Below, one piece after another: positions 21,162 through 29,523 of a stretch of 32,500 bases of DNA (positions are counted from its first letter, which is position 1; each line of letters begins with the position of its first letter). Location: the NCBI GenBank assembly GCA_018398765.1, contig JAHBMJ010000137.1:12501-45000 (forward strand), given 5' to 3'. The stretch comes from Chromera velia (Eukaryota > Sar > Chromeraceae). The translations under genes and the position numbers were made by a program. The notes under the pieces were generated by a model. It was not told where the DNA came from. It did not search any database and saw nothing but the letters and a program-made list of their open reading frames with translations.

Positions 21162-24100
21162 TGAGACAAAGAGAAAGAGAGACAGAGAGAGCGAGGGACG
21201 AATGTCAAAGCATCTCTACTAGTTGTTGAGTGCTCAGACGAAACACAGGAAGGGCAAAGAGGTCAGATCGACGACATTTCATTCAACGAGCCATAAACGG
21301 GCATGGAGAAACAAAAGAAACCTCCCTCGATCCTCAGGTACACGTACAAGCGGAAAAACAGGCGAATGCATGTGACTGATCCAACAACAGACACAACGGA
21401 ATTGCTCCCTGCCCCGGAAATCCACACAGCTGACCGACCGAAGGCATACGCCAACTGTTCGCACTTGTCGAAAGTGAAAGCTAGCAGGGAAGCCTCGCCC
21501 TCGAGAAGATCTCTCACTTTCTCTGCACACAGAAAGAAAGAAAGAAAGAAAGAAAGAAAAACAGACAGACCAACAGACAGATCGGGAGTGATTGAGAGAG
21601 GAAAAAGGATGGAACATGAAAAACAAAAAGAGAACAAAGAATGAAAAAAAGCAAGAAAAGGAAGAGAAAAGATGGACGGAAAACAAGGCACTCAGCGTCA
21701 TATTCGTGAGTTCCGGAAGGAAAGACACACCTAGAAGATGTGCGTTTCTTCCCACACCACCCTTCACTCTATGTCTCTATCTCTCTCACACTCACACATA
21801 AGCACACAGATATGAACACACACTTTTATGTTCTCTCTCACTCTCTCACTCTTGCAAAGGCTCTCTCTCACTCTTTCACATGTATTCGTATAGAAACACA
21901 AACAGAAATAAAGACGCAAACTGACTCTCGGCCTCTGGGAAGTCCCCCGGCCTTTGGAGGAGGTCTGCTGCCCTCGCCTTGCGCCTCTGCACGTCTGCGT
22001 CCTCCTGCACAATCTTGCGCTTCGACCGGCCGCTGGGGTCAATTTTCCTTCCTGGAGACGACTGTGCACCCGAAGAGGCTGCACCCGCAGCAATATTCTG
22101 GAGTCTGTAGATTCCTGTGGGACTTCTAAGGAGGCCCAAAATCTGCAGCATCTCGCTCAGTCTCAGGCTGATTTTGGCTACGCGGTGGAGAAAGGCGAGG
22201 TAGTCAGATACTCTCAGCATCCCGCTTGCACCTCTGTCTGCTGCCCTGAAAGCCGACTCGAGAGTTAGCCCCCGCATGTGCAGTTTCTTTTGAAGTTTGA
22301 ACACAAGCTCGCTGTTGCTGAGGGGACGCGACTCGTTCTCCAGTGTCCCGGGCCTGTACGCCAACACAATCTCACCTGAAAGACAAACGCACAAGATCAC
22401 AGAGGACGAACGCCGTTTCTTCGAATCCAACCCACTAACCCATAAGAGGAGCCCTGCAACATATGCGCGGCTTTTCAATGATCACTCAAGGCACGAATAA
22501 GCAGACCACATGGACCCCTAGAGAAACAATCGAAGGACAGAATGCATCGAAACAGTGAAAAGGGCGGGTCCACAGGCAGCAGGCGAAGCTACTCAAGTAA
22601 AATGAACATCGCGGCTCACGCGGACCTGCTAATCGTGTTGCCGTCACCTTAGCCAGTTTTTGCCTGACTTTGTTCTGGATTAACGCCGCTGCTCTGTTCT
22701 TCTCCACTGCGTCCAGATACCGACAGTCATTGATGCCGGCAGAACGGAGACGCCTGTGCAGCAGTCCATTCTCGGCTTTTACTTTACGCATTTCTACAAG
22801 AGAAGCCTGCAGACGGGTTAGGTATTTAATCTCTGTTTAATTGTGGCTCAAGGTGGACTCATGCGAAAATTGACGAACAAGCTTGTAAGAGGTGAACAAT
22901 CTTCATGCGCAGAGAGAAGCTGGGAAAACGGGCTGTGCAAAGACGCACCAGACGACAAGGGAATGGAGGAGGAAAAAGAAAAAAAAAAACGGAAAGAGCC
23001 AAAGATAAAGGAAACCCTGGGGAAGAAAAAAAAAAGAGAGAGAGAGAGAGAGGGAGAGAGAGGAAAGAAGACGTGCAAAATTCATACCTGGACGCTTTGC
23101 AGCTTTTCCCTTCCTCCCTGAACCCTCTGCCGAAGAGTCGCGTGTCCCTTTGCGAATTTGGCCAAGAGGACCTGAAACACTCTGATCAGCCCCGCCTGAC
23201 CCTCTCCAAATTCCGTCCTTGCCCCTGTTCCTCCACCCTGCCTGCCTACATCCCCTCTCTTTGCCTGTGCGTATGCGGCCGATCTCTCCGCACTTCCCAC
23301 CAGCGTGTCTGCATCTGTTTGCACAAGAACTCGGACCAACTCTGCAGAAGCCTCCAGAGGAAGACGGGCCGCCTCCCTAATGGCTTTGTCAAAGTTGGCA
23401 GAACCCGAAGCGGACACTCCTGGACCTACTGCGAAGGGGGGCAGAACATCCCGTGGATTCAACTGTAAGAAGATCGCGTCGGCTGCAGAGACGCTCTTCG
23501 CAACAGCAGCTGCCCGACTGTCCTGTTCCTTCTTTCCACGACTGGAGACTGAAGGGGACGCGGGTTCATTCTGTCCGTGGACACTCACTCCTTCTGCCTG
23601 CGTCGATTTGCCAAAGGACAAACGACGCACACTGCTGTTCAGGGCATCCAACGGCGTGTCTTTGTCTTTGTTGTCATCTTCATTCTCTTCTAACTCCTTC
23701 GTTTTTGCCTTTGCTGCTTCTCTCTCTGACTTCATCAACTCAAGAGACTTGTTGGCTCTCGAGTCTAGAGCTTTCAGCTTGGTTGGGCCTGTGGAGCCAT
23801 TGGCAGCCCGACCGTCCGGACGAATTTTGGCAAAGAGATTCACGGCTCCGTTGACCGCCTTCTCCATCTCCCTCTCCTTTTCCACTCTTATTGCCCTTTC
23901 CCTTTCCTTCTCCCTCTCTCTTACTGCTTCAGATGGATCCGCAGGAGGGTCGCTAGCTCTGCCTCCAGCCTGTTGCCGTTGCCCTAGGCGTGCCAGGGGA
24001 GCGTGAGAGGCCAAGAGGGGAGGCTTGCCTGAGGAGGTTTCTGGAGGGGGTGTCGGCTGTGCAACACCGTCTGTGCTATCGGAAACTTCGGGTGTCTTGC

Positions 24101-25772
24101 TGGACAGAGGGGCCGGTGTGGGATCTCCTGAGTCTTTCAAGGGCAGCGTTTCTTCATCTTTCTCCGTGCTTAGCTCCTTTCCTTGGTCTTTGATCCCCTT
24201 GCCTTCCGCTTTTTCTTCCTCTTGTGTAAGTTCAGCTTCCAGAGCTGAGAGAGACCTCTCTCTTGAAACATGAGCTGGTCGCTTCTCTCCCTCTTTCTCT
24301 TCTTCTTGTTTCTCTTCCCTCTTCGCCGAAGCAGCACCTGGTGTATCAGTCTGCTTTGGCGCTTCCTTCACCTGATCGATGGGCTCACTGTTTCTCTCAA
24401 CATTGTCTTTCTTGTCTGCTGACACTCCTCCAGTCTTCTTTTCCTCTTCTGGAGTCTCTACTCCGGATTCGTTCTTTACAGGTTCTTTGGGGACCTCTGT
24501 CGTCTCTTTCCCCTCTGCTACTCGTCCCTCTGGGAGATCCCTCTCTGCCACTTCTGCATCTCCGGCATTTGAGGGGACAGGCACGTCTTCCTCTATCTCC
24601 TCATCCAACGAATCCTTTTCCGTGGCCTCCGTGCCATCGTGACCCTCTGCCTTCGGAAGGTCAGAGGGAAGTCTCTTTTCCTTCTCTTGCTTTGTTGCGT
24701 CGTCGGCAACGTTGTCTTTGGAGGATGCTGAAGGAGCAAACTCCTTTTGTCCCCCCTGCTCGTCTGCCAAATTCTTTTTTATTTCAGAGTCCTGTTTATC
24801 ACTTGGATGAGGGTCTTTTTGGACCCTCTCAGAAGGGGGGGTCTCTGCGTGCCTCGCATTTGGCAGAGGGGACTCGGTTGGACTGTTTTGTGACTCTTCG
24901 ACGTTTGTTTTTCCCTGCTCGTCTTTTTCCGGAGACTGCAAATGGGCTTCTCTTTCGGACTCTTTACCAGCAGAAGGGGAATCACTTTTTTGGGGCGGAA
25001 AGGGAAGCGGCTCTGAGAGCTCCTCTTTGGCAGGCGCTGCTGGTCTTTCGTCTTCTCTCTCAGTCAATTTTCTTTCTTCTGCATCTTGAGTTGTGGATAC
25101 GGCCTTTTTGTCTTCCTCGGGGGTCGCCACACTTCTGGCAGGAGAGGGGGGGCTCGGCGTATCCTCCTTTTTCTTCGTGTCCTCTGCATCTGTTTCTGCT
25201 GGTTTGGGAAGATCTCTCTCCCCCCCTTTGTCTCTTCCCTTCGGGTCCTCTGTCTGTGCTGCCTCGGAGGCTTTTTTTTCATCTGCTTTTTCTGTGTCTT
25301 TCTCTTTCTCTTCCTCAGCCTGTCCAGATTCAACCTCTTCTTGGTTGTCGTTCTCGGCATACCACTGCTTTCTGAGTTCCTCTATGTCGTCGTCTGATTG
25401 GGTCCTCTCCATCCTCTCCTCTTGAGCGTTTGAAGTGCTCGGACGCGGAGAGTCGTTACCTTTCGGGTCTGATGGCACATGGCTGGGACCAGGGAGGTTG
25501 GAGGGGGGCTGCGGTGTGGGACGGTGAGTCTCTTCAATCGGAGCGGGAGAAGGAGACGGTTCTGCGGGGGGAGGGTGACTTTCTTTTTCGGTTTCCTTCA
25601 GCTTTGCCTCTTCCTCCTCTTCGGTTTTTGTGGTCCAGTCGAGGTCATCCCTCTCCGATAGAACATCCCCCCCTCCTCCAGGCTCAGAGGGGGAGAGGTC
25701 CTCATCTACCTCGTCGGGCACTTCTTCGGATACCTCACTGACTTTCTCGTCGTCCTCTCTCCCGGAAGACAT
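18374..25772 (-). CDS. Large acidic, coiled-coil protein with IQ motif and EF-hand-like loop, 9 exons (about 1622 aa)
   Basis: Exons (minus): 25772-23088, 22806-22626, 22375-21926, 21522-21439, 20997-20569, 20199-19883, 19711-19609, 19248-19157, 18901-18374. Phases agree at every junction as modelled; the last exon is least certain. Exon 1 starts MSSGREDDEKVSEVSEE and gives about 640 residues of Glu/Lys/Ser/Pro-rich disorder. An Arg/Glu helix (REREKERERAIRVEKERE) and a more ordered, hydrophobic segment follow (about 800-895). Exon 2 carries coiled coil and an IQ-type motif, IQNKVRQKLAK (IQxxxRxxxxK), about residue 940-950. Exon 3 has FRAADRGASGMLRVSDYLAFL, an EF-hand-like loop with D1, S5, G6, L8 and D12 but Gly at position 3. 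Exons 5-9 are helical segments ending in a Gly/Ala/Ser-rich tail. This suggests a cytoskeletal or membrane-skeleton scaffold with calmodulin/calcium links; that is inference. Exon 2 could instead end at 22620 (donor GTGAGC). Confidence 0.72.
19013..19070. repeat. (CT)n-(GT)n compound microsatellite
   Basis: A CT run passes directly into a GT run. It lies in the last inferred intron of the large minus-strand gene. Confidence 0.95.
19409..19535. repeat. (CCTT)n/(CGTT)n tetranucleotide repeat
   Basis: About 30 tetranucleotide units with CTTT and CGTT variants, within the inferred intron 19608-19249 of the large gene. It generates long SFLPSFLP or KEGRKERR frames that are not genes. Confidence 0.95.
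21004..21198. repeat. (CA)n and (ACAGAG)n/(ACAAAG)n purine-rich repeat
   Basis: A short CA run, then repeated GAGACA and AAGAGACA units, then (GA)n. On the minus strand this is the polypyrimidine region directly upstream of the GTGCAG acceptor of exon 5 (20997). It may therefore serve as an extended pyrimidine tract. Confidence 0.9.
21531..21557. repeat. (AAAG)n repeat at an acceptor
   Basis: Six to seven AAAG units directly next to the minus-strand GTGCAG acceptor of exon 4 (21522). On the coding strand it is a CTTT tract, i.e. a polypyrimidine tract. Confidence 0.9.
23028..23063. repeat. A-run and (GA)n tract in intron 1 of the large gene
   Basis: A run of A followed by GA repeats within the intron 23087-22807. 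It lies near the donor (GTATGA) on the minus strand. Confidence 0.85.
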
Positions 25773-26556
25773 CTTCTCTGCTCACGAGGGGAATCGACAG
25801 ACACGGCACTTAAGGGTGGAATCAAGAGCAAATGACTTTCAGACAATCCTTGAGGTGCCTTCTTTCGCCTGTTGCTTCGACGCAACTCTGCTGTCGTTGA
25901 TCAAAGAGACAGAAGGAATTGTTTTGAGAGTTCCACTTCAACCTGGCCGTCTACGCATGACGATATGCTCCTTTTGGCAATCCCCGCTTGTGTGTTCTTC
26001 AATAATCGCCCTCCTGTATGTGTTTGATCCTTGATTGTCAAATTCTCAAGTGAGAGAAGTCTGCATGTGAAGATCGATTGCATGATCAGAGAATAAAAGA
26101 TCGATGCATGCAATTGAAGAAAAGAAGAGAATTAATCAAACAAATCCAAATCGAAACTTAGCGCAGAAACAACACATGCGCGCGGATTGCGCGCGCCCAA
26201 CGATCAAGCGCGGTCAAAGTATATAACAGTCGACAAATCAGACTGAAACTCAGCTAGCGTCATGCATGCATGCTGTCTCCGACATTCTCCGACTCTCTCT
26301 GCGAGGCGAACCATTGCCAGACTTATATACTTCTTCCTGAGTCGACAGGTCTTGGAACACACGCCTGTTTGTGGATTGGGACTTTCTTGGACCGTCTACG
26401 GGTCATGAAGCCCAGTGAATTAAGCTTGTATCTGTCTGAACACCTAGAGGAGACGGGGGACGCTTGTAGACTGCAACCTCAAGAAGTTCATCCTCTGAGC
26501 GGAGATTTTTGAGACGGTCTACCCTTGAAAGCGAAACGAGAGGAGGGCTTGCCAAG
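25773..26556. promoter_or_regulatory. Divergent promoter region
   Basis: Separates the minus-strand scaffold gene (start 25772) from the plus-strand uS2-like gene (start 26557). It contains TGCATGCA at 26105 and 26263, two GCGCGC patches at 26177-26199, and a TATATAA at about 26220. A small open frame (ATG 26404 to TGA 26512, 35 codons beginning MKPSELSLYLSEH) lies in the inferred 5' leader of the uS2-like gene and may be an upstream ORF. No splice pair joins it to the main frame. Confidence 0.5.
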
Positions 26557-27099
26557 ATGAATTTCAAACTTGTGACAAATAGGCTCTCAACGCATTACAT
26601 TGCTGACCCGTACAGTACGTTGATGCACTACAAGAGGACCTTCAAGCTGCTTCAGCAGATGAAGAAGAACAACGGCAAGGCCCTCATTTTGGGCAACAAG
26701 AACCAGTTCGGCATTGACTGGAAGAATTACTTCGGAGGGATGGAGCTGCGGCGCTCCAACTTGGACCAGAAAGTAATTGTCAACGCGACCCTCCATCACG
26801 ACCTGATCATCTGTCTGGACATGTGCCTCTACGCTCCCTTCCTCAAAAGGAAGAATCTACCTGTACTCGGAATAGCGACTGCCAGGGAGATAGTGGAGCA
26901 TCCAGAAATCCTCGAGGTCATGGATTATCTCCTGCCTGCACCCACCAGCAAGACTGACGCCGCGCTCCGACAGCTGATGCTGAAGGAATACTTCGAAAAG
27001 GAAAACCCCAAACCGCCACCAGAGGCAGAGTCGTGGCAGCCGCCAGGTGGCATTGACCAAATGGAAAGAAGTCAGACCGTGCACGCATCACCGCGATAA
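26557..27099 (+). CDS. uS2-family ribosomal protein, probably mitochondrial (180 aa)
   Basis: A single-exon gene starting MNFKLVTNRLSTHYIADPYST. The order of elements fits divergent uS2: an N-terminal helix (LMHYKRTFKLLQQMKKNNGK), the beta strand KALILGNKNQFGID (the GTK strand of bacterial uS2), then HHDLIICLDMCLYAPFLKRKN, where bacterial uS2 has a PD-hydrophobic strand and the following helix. NLPVLGIATA matches the IPvIaivDT segment, and MDYLLPAPTSKTDAALRQLM matches the iPgNDDa...i segment. The protein is shorter than bacterial uS2 and lacks an obvious cleavable presequence. The divergence suggests a mitochondrial small-subunit component. It would act in the mitoribosome on the mRNA-exit side of the small subunit. 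The C-terminal 35 residues are Pro-rich and probably disordered. The assignment is by pattern, not by search. The frame extends upstream to 26509 without an ATG, so 26557 was chosen. Confidence 0.6.
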   Translation: MNFKLVTNRLSTHYIADPYSTLMHYKRTFKLLQQMKKNNGKALILGNKNQFGIDWKNYFGGMELRRSNLDQKVIVNATLHHDLIICLDMCLYAPFLKRKNLPVLGIATAREIVEHPEILEVMDYLLPAPTSKTDAALRQLMLKEYFEKENPKPPPEAESWQPPGGIDQMERSQTVHASPR

Positions 27100-27207
27100 A
27101 TTTAACCGTGAAGGCAGGCACATTCTTCTGTTCCGTGTGGTGCTGCATGTGTGCTGACACTTTTGTTGTATCATGCGTTACTCCTGTATGCATAATTCGC
27201 CTGTGGG

Positions 27208-27208
27208 T

Positions 27209-27243
<35 letters not shown>

Positions 27244-27250
27244 CTCTCTC

Positions 27251-27307
<57 letters not shown>

Positions 27308-27380
27308 CTCTCTCTCTGTCTCTCTCTCTCTCTCTCTCGCGCTCTGTCTCTCTCTCTCGCTCTCTCCCTCTCTCCGTCCC

Positions 27381-27415
<35 letters not shown>
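27208..27415. repeat. (CT)n, (CG)n and C34 homopolymer tract
   Basis: CT repeats interrupted by a CG run at about 27228-27243, then more CT/CG, then 34 consecutive C at 27382-27415. It lies about 110 bp beyond the stop codon of the uS2-like gene. Such a tract can form triplex or G-rich structures and is prone to slippage. Open frames across it on both strands (Ser/Leu or Arg/Glu repeats) are artefacts. Confidence 0.95.
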
Positions 27416-27417
<2 letters not shown>

Positions 27418-27696
27418 GCTCTCTCGCTCTCGTGCTTTGCGTGTCCGTCTGACTGTCTTGAATGAAAAAAGAACTCGCATGGTCTGTCTGTCTCTTCCTC
27501 TGTCTGTCTGTCTGTCTGTCTTAAAAAAAGCAAGAAAGCAAGAAAGAGAGAGAGAGAGAGAGACGTCATTCAAAGTAGTACTTAACGAACAGGCTAATCG
27601 AGGCCGCTAGACCGAACCATGCATGTATGCAAAGACCCCGAGGCCTCAGCCGGGCAGGCTGAGCGACCCTCGCCAGAGAAAAACGTGAGGGGGGAG

Positions 27697-27780
27697 AGAA
27701 AGAAAGAAAGAGAGAAAGAAAGAAAGAGAGAAAGAAAGACAGAAAGACAGAAAGAAAGAAAGAAAGAAAGAAAGAAAGCG
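27697..27780. repeat. (GAAA)n purine tract
   Basis: About 20 GAAA-type units with GAGA and GACA variants. It is complementary in sense to the (CTTT)n tract at 28009-28085. Confidence 0.95.
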
Positions 27781-27837
27781 AAAAGTAAAGTAAAGAAAAC
27801 ACGATATAGCCTCTCTGCCTGTTTGTCTGTCTGTTGT

Positions 27838-28015
27838 TTTGTCTTCTTTTCTTCTCTTTCTTGTCTTGAATGGAAGCAGCAGACGATTAGCGTGTGAAAC
27901 CAGTGATCACGTGAAAGTCTGTCGGGAGGTGGAGAGGCAAGGGGCGCTTAACTCTCACCTTTCGGGCCCCCTGTCCACGCTGTTTGATTGTAGGTGCTTT
28001 TGTCTTTGTTCTTTC
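27838..28015. repeat. Tandem duplication, copy A
   Basis: Starts in a TTTTCTTCT stretch, then CTTGAATGGAAGCAGCAGA, GATCACGTGAAAGTCTGTC, AGGCAAGGGGCGCTT, CTCTCACCTTTC and GGCCCCCTG, ending in TTTTGTCTTTGTT. Copy B at 28178-28381 repeats this order with substitutions and small insertions. Non-coding as far as can be seen. Confidence 0.85.
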
Positions 28016-28034
28016 TTTCTTTCTTTTCTTTTTT

Positions 28035-28066
<32 letters not shown>

Positions 28067-28085
28067 ACTTTCTTTCTTTCTTTTT
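28009..28085. repeat. (CTTT)n pyrimidine tract
   Basis: About 18 CTTT units following directly on duplication copy A. Inverted in sense relative to 27697-27780. Confidence 0.95.
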
Positions 28086-28177
28086 GTCTGTTGTGTTCAT
28101 GAAGAAAAGGAGGGAGAAGAAGAAACATATGGTCTGTCTGTCTGTCTGCCTGCCTGCCTGTCTGTCTCTCTGTCCAT

Positions 28178-28381
28178 TCTTCTTTTCTTTTCTTTCTTGT
28201 CTTGAGTGGAAGCAGCAGAGGATTAACGTGTGAACCCACTGTTCAACCCATTGATCACGTGAAAGTCTGTCAGGAGGTGGGGAACTTCCAGGAGAAGCAA
28301 GGGGCGCTTCACTCTCACCTTTCTGGCCCCCTGCACACTTTGTCTGATTTGTCGTGATGTCCTTTTGTCTTTGTTGCTTTC
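28178..28381. repeat. Tandem duplication, copy B
   Basis: Carries CTTGAGTGGAAGCAGCAGA, GATCACGTGAAAGTCTGTC, GAAGCAAGGGGCGCTT, CTCTCACCTTTC and GGCCCCCTG in the same order as copy A. The unit spacing is about 340 bp. Copy B has two insertions relative to A, one before GATCACGTG and one before the GGGGCGCTT element. Confidence 0.85.
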
Positions 28382-28397
28382 TTGCTTTTTGCTTCCA

Positions 28398-28484
28398 CGG
28401 TAAACTCCACTAAAATCCTTTAAATTCCACTAAATTGCATGGGTAAATTCCATTAAATTCCACTGAATTCCACTAAATTCTTGG
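28398..28484. repeat. Degenerate AATTCCACTAA minisatellite
   Basis: Six to seven copies of an 11-15 base unit (AAACTCCACTAAAA, AAATTCCACTAAATT, AATTCCATTAAATT, CCACTGAATT, CCACTAAATT). It marks the change from repeat-rich to AT-rich DNA. Confidence 0.8.
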
Positions 28485-28489
28485 GGAAT

Positions 28490-29340
28490 TCAACCTTGAT
28501 TTGTACGATGGCTAGGAAAATCATGAGAAAAACTTATCGTAATCTTACTAGTATAATCCTAGAAAAAACACTATTTACTACTAGCTTTAGTAATTTTTGT
28601 ATTTTAAAAATTTATTTAAAAATTGATCCCGACCCTAATGAATTGGGAGTTGAATTGGGCGTTAAAAATCGGGACTACCAAATTTTAACTCCCAATTTTC
28701 AAAATTGGGCATTCCTATAATGAAAAAAGTATAAGGAGTTGGAACTTGAAATTTTGTATGCAAGCTAAACATAGGCCGTTTAAACTGTTTAGTGCAATAC
28801 CACTTTTATTAAACTCTTTTTCTTTTTGGGGAACAAGCTGTATAAGAATAAAAAAATGGGAGTTCTCAATTTTTTTTCGGACGTCAAGTCAGTTTTTAAA
28901 TTTTTGGTAATTGACGCCCGAAAAAAAAAAAAATGGGAACTCCCTGCTTGCACTAAAAGATATTTTTCAATTTTTTTTTTCTAGTGCAGGCCAAGCTATT
29001 GAATATTAAAAATAGCTAGAGGATGGCTCTTAAGCTCTAGTTTAACTGTTTATAAGCTTAGGATATTTGATATTTATTGAGTGATTCAATTGAACATCAA
29101 TTTTTTAAATTTTAGGGTCAATTCTAGGTAATTCTAGGGTCAATTAAGAGTCTGCTCCGATTTAATTGGCTTGATTGATCAACAAACTTCAACAAAGTCA
29201 CATTTGCAAGTGAAATTGCGACGTCTCCGGGGCCAGAGCCACACTGTGAAATAAATGTTGAGGCCATGCACGTTTTTTATATACATTTCTAACACGTTTT
29301 TGAACGAATTGAAAATTTTTAATCGCTTTTAAATTCTCTT
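28490..29340. other. AT-rich intergenic block with inverted repeats
   Basis: No gene seen beyond a 79-codon frame at 28481-28720 (with KNRDYQILTPNF near its end) that has no recognisable domain. Contains the nested inverted repeat described separately and repeated AATTGGGAGTT/AACTCCCAATT phrases. Confidence 0.65.
28787..28958. mobile_element. MITE-like nested inverted repeat (172 bp)
   Basis: Outer arms TTTAGTGCAA (28787-28796) and TTGCACTAAA (28949-28958) are perfect inverted copies. The inner arms, 28858-28887 and 28911-28944, pair GGGAGTTC, a T/A run and CGG(A/G)CGTCAA around a loop of about 23 bases. No coding capacity. The structure suggests a small non-autonomous DNA element or a foldback sequence. 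No target-site duplication was established. Confidence 0.45.
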
Positions 29341-29523
29341 TCTTAAATTCTTTTTGTTTCCCTCCTTTTTCTTCATTCAACCTCTTTCCCTTCGTCTCCT
29401 CTCCTGAGGCTCCCTCTTCATCCCCCCTTTCCGAAACCTGCCAGATCTTTTCAAGGCAATTGCAACTCCTCCTCGAACTCCTCCCCTCAGCAGTCTCCCT
29501 TCACAAGCATTTAGCTAAACTAC

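Noticed and set aside
20525-21208. N-terminal extension rich in Ser-Leu/Cys-Leu of a minus-strand frame
   Set aside because: Only 20997-20569 fits exon phase; the extension is simple repeat read through the intron.
24263-25375. A 370-codon plus-strand open frame
   Set aside because: It is antisense to the acidic exon of the large minus-strand gene. Glu/Lys/Ser-rich coding leaves few stops on the opposite strand, and the frame has Leu/Ser/Phe-rich content with no domain.
27171-27610. Arg/Glu- and Ser/Leu-repeat frames
   Set aside because: They are products of the CT/C tract on both strands.
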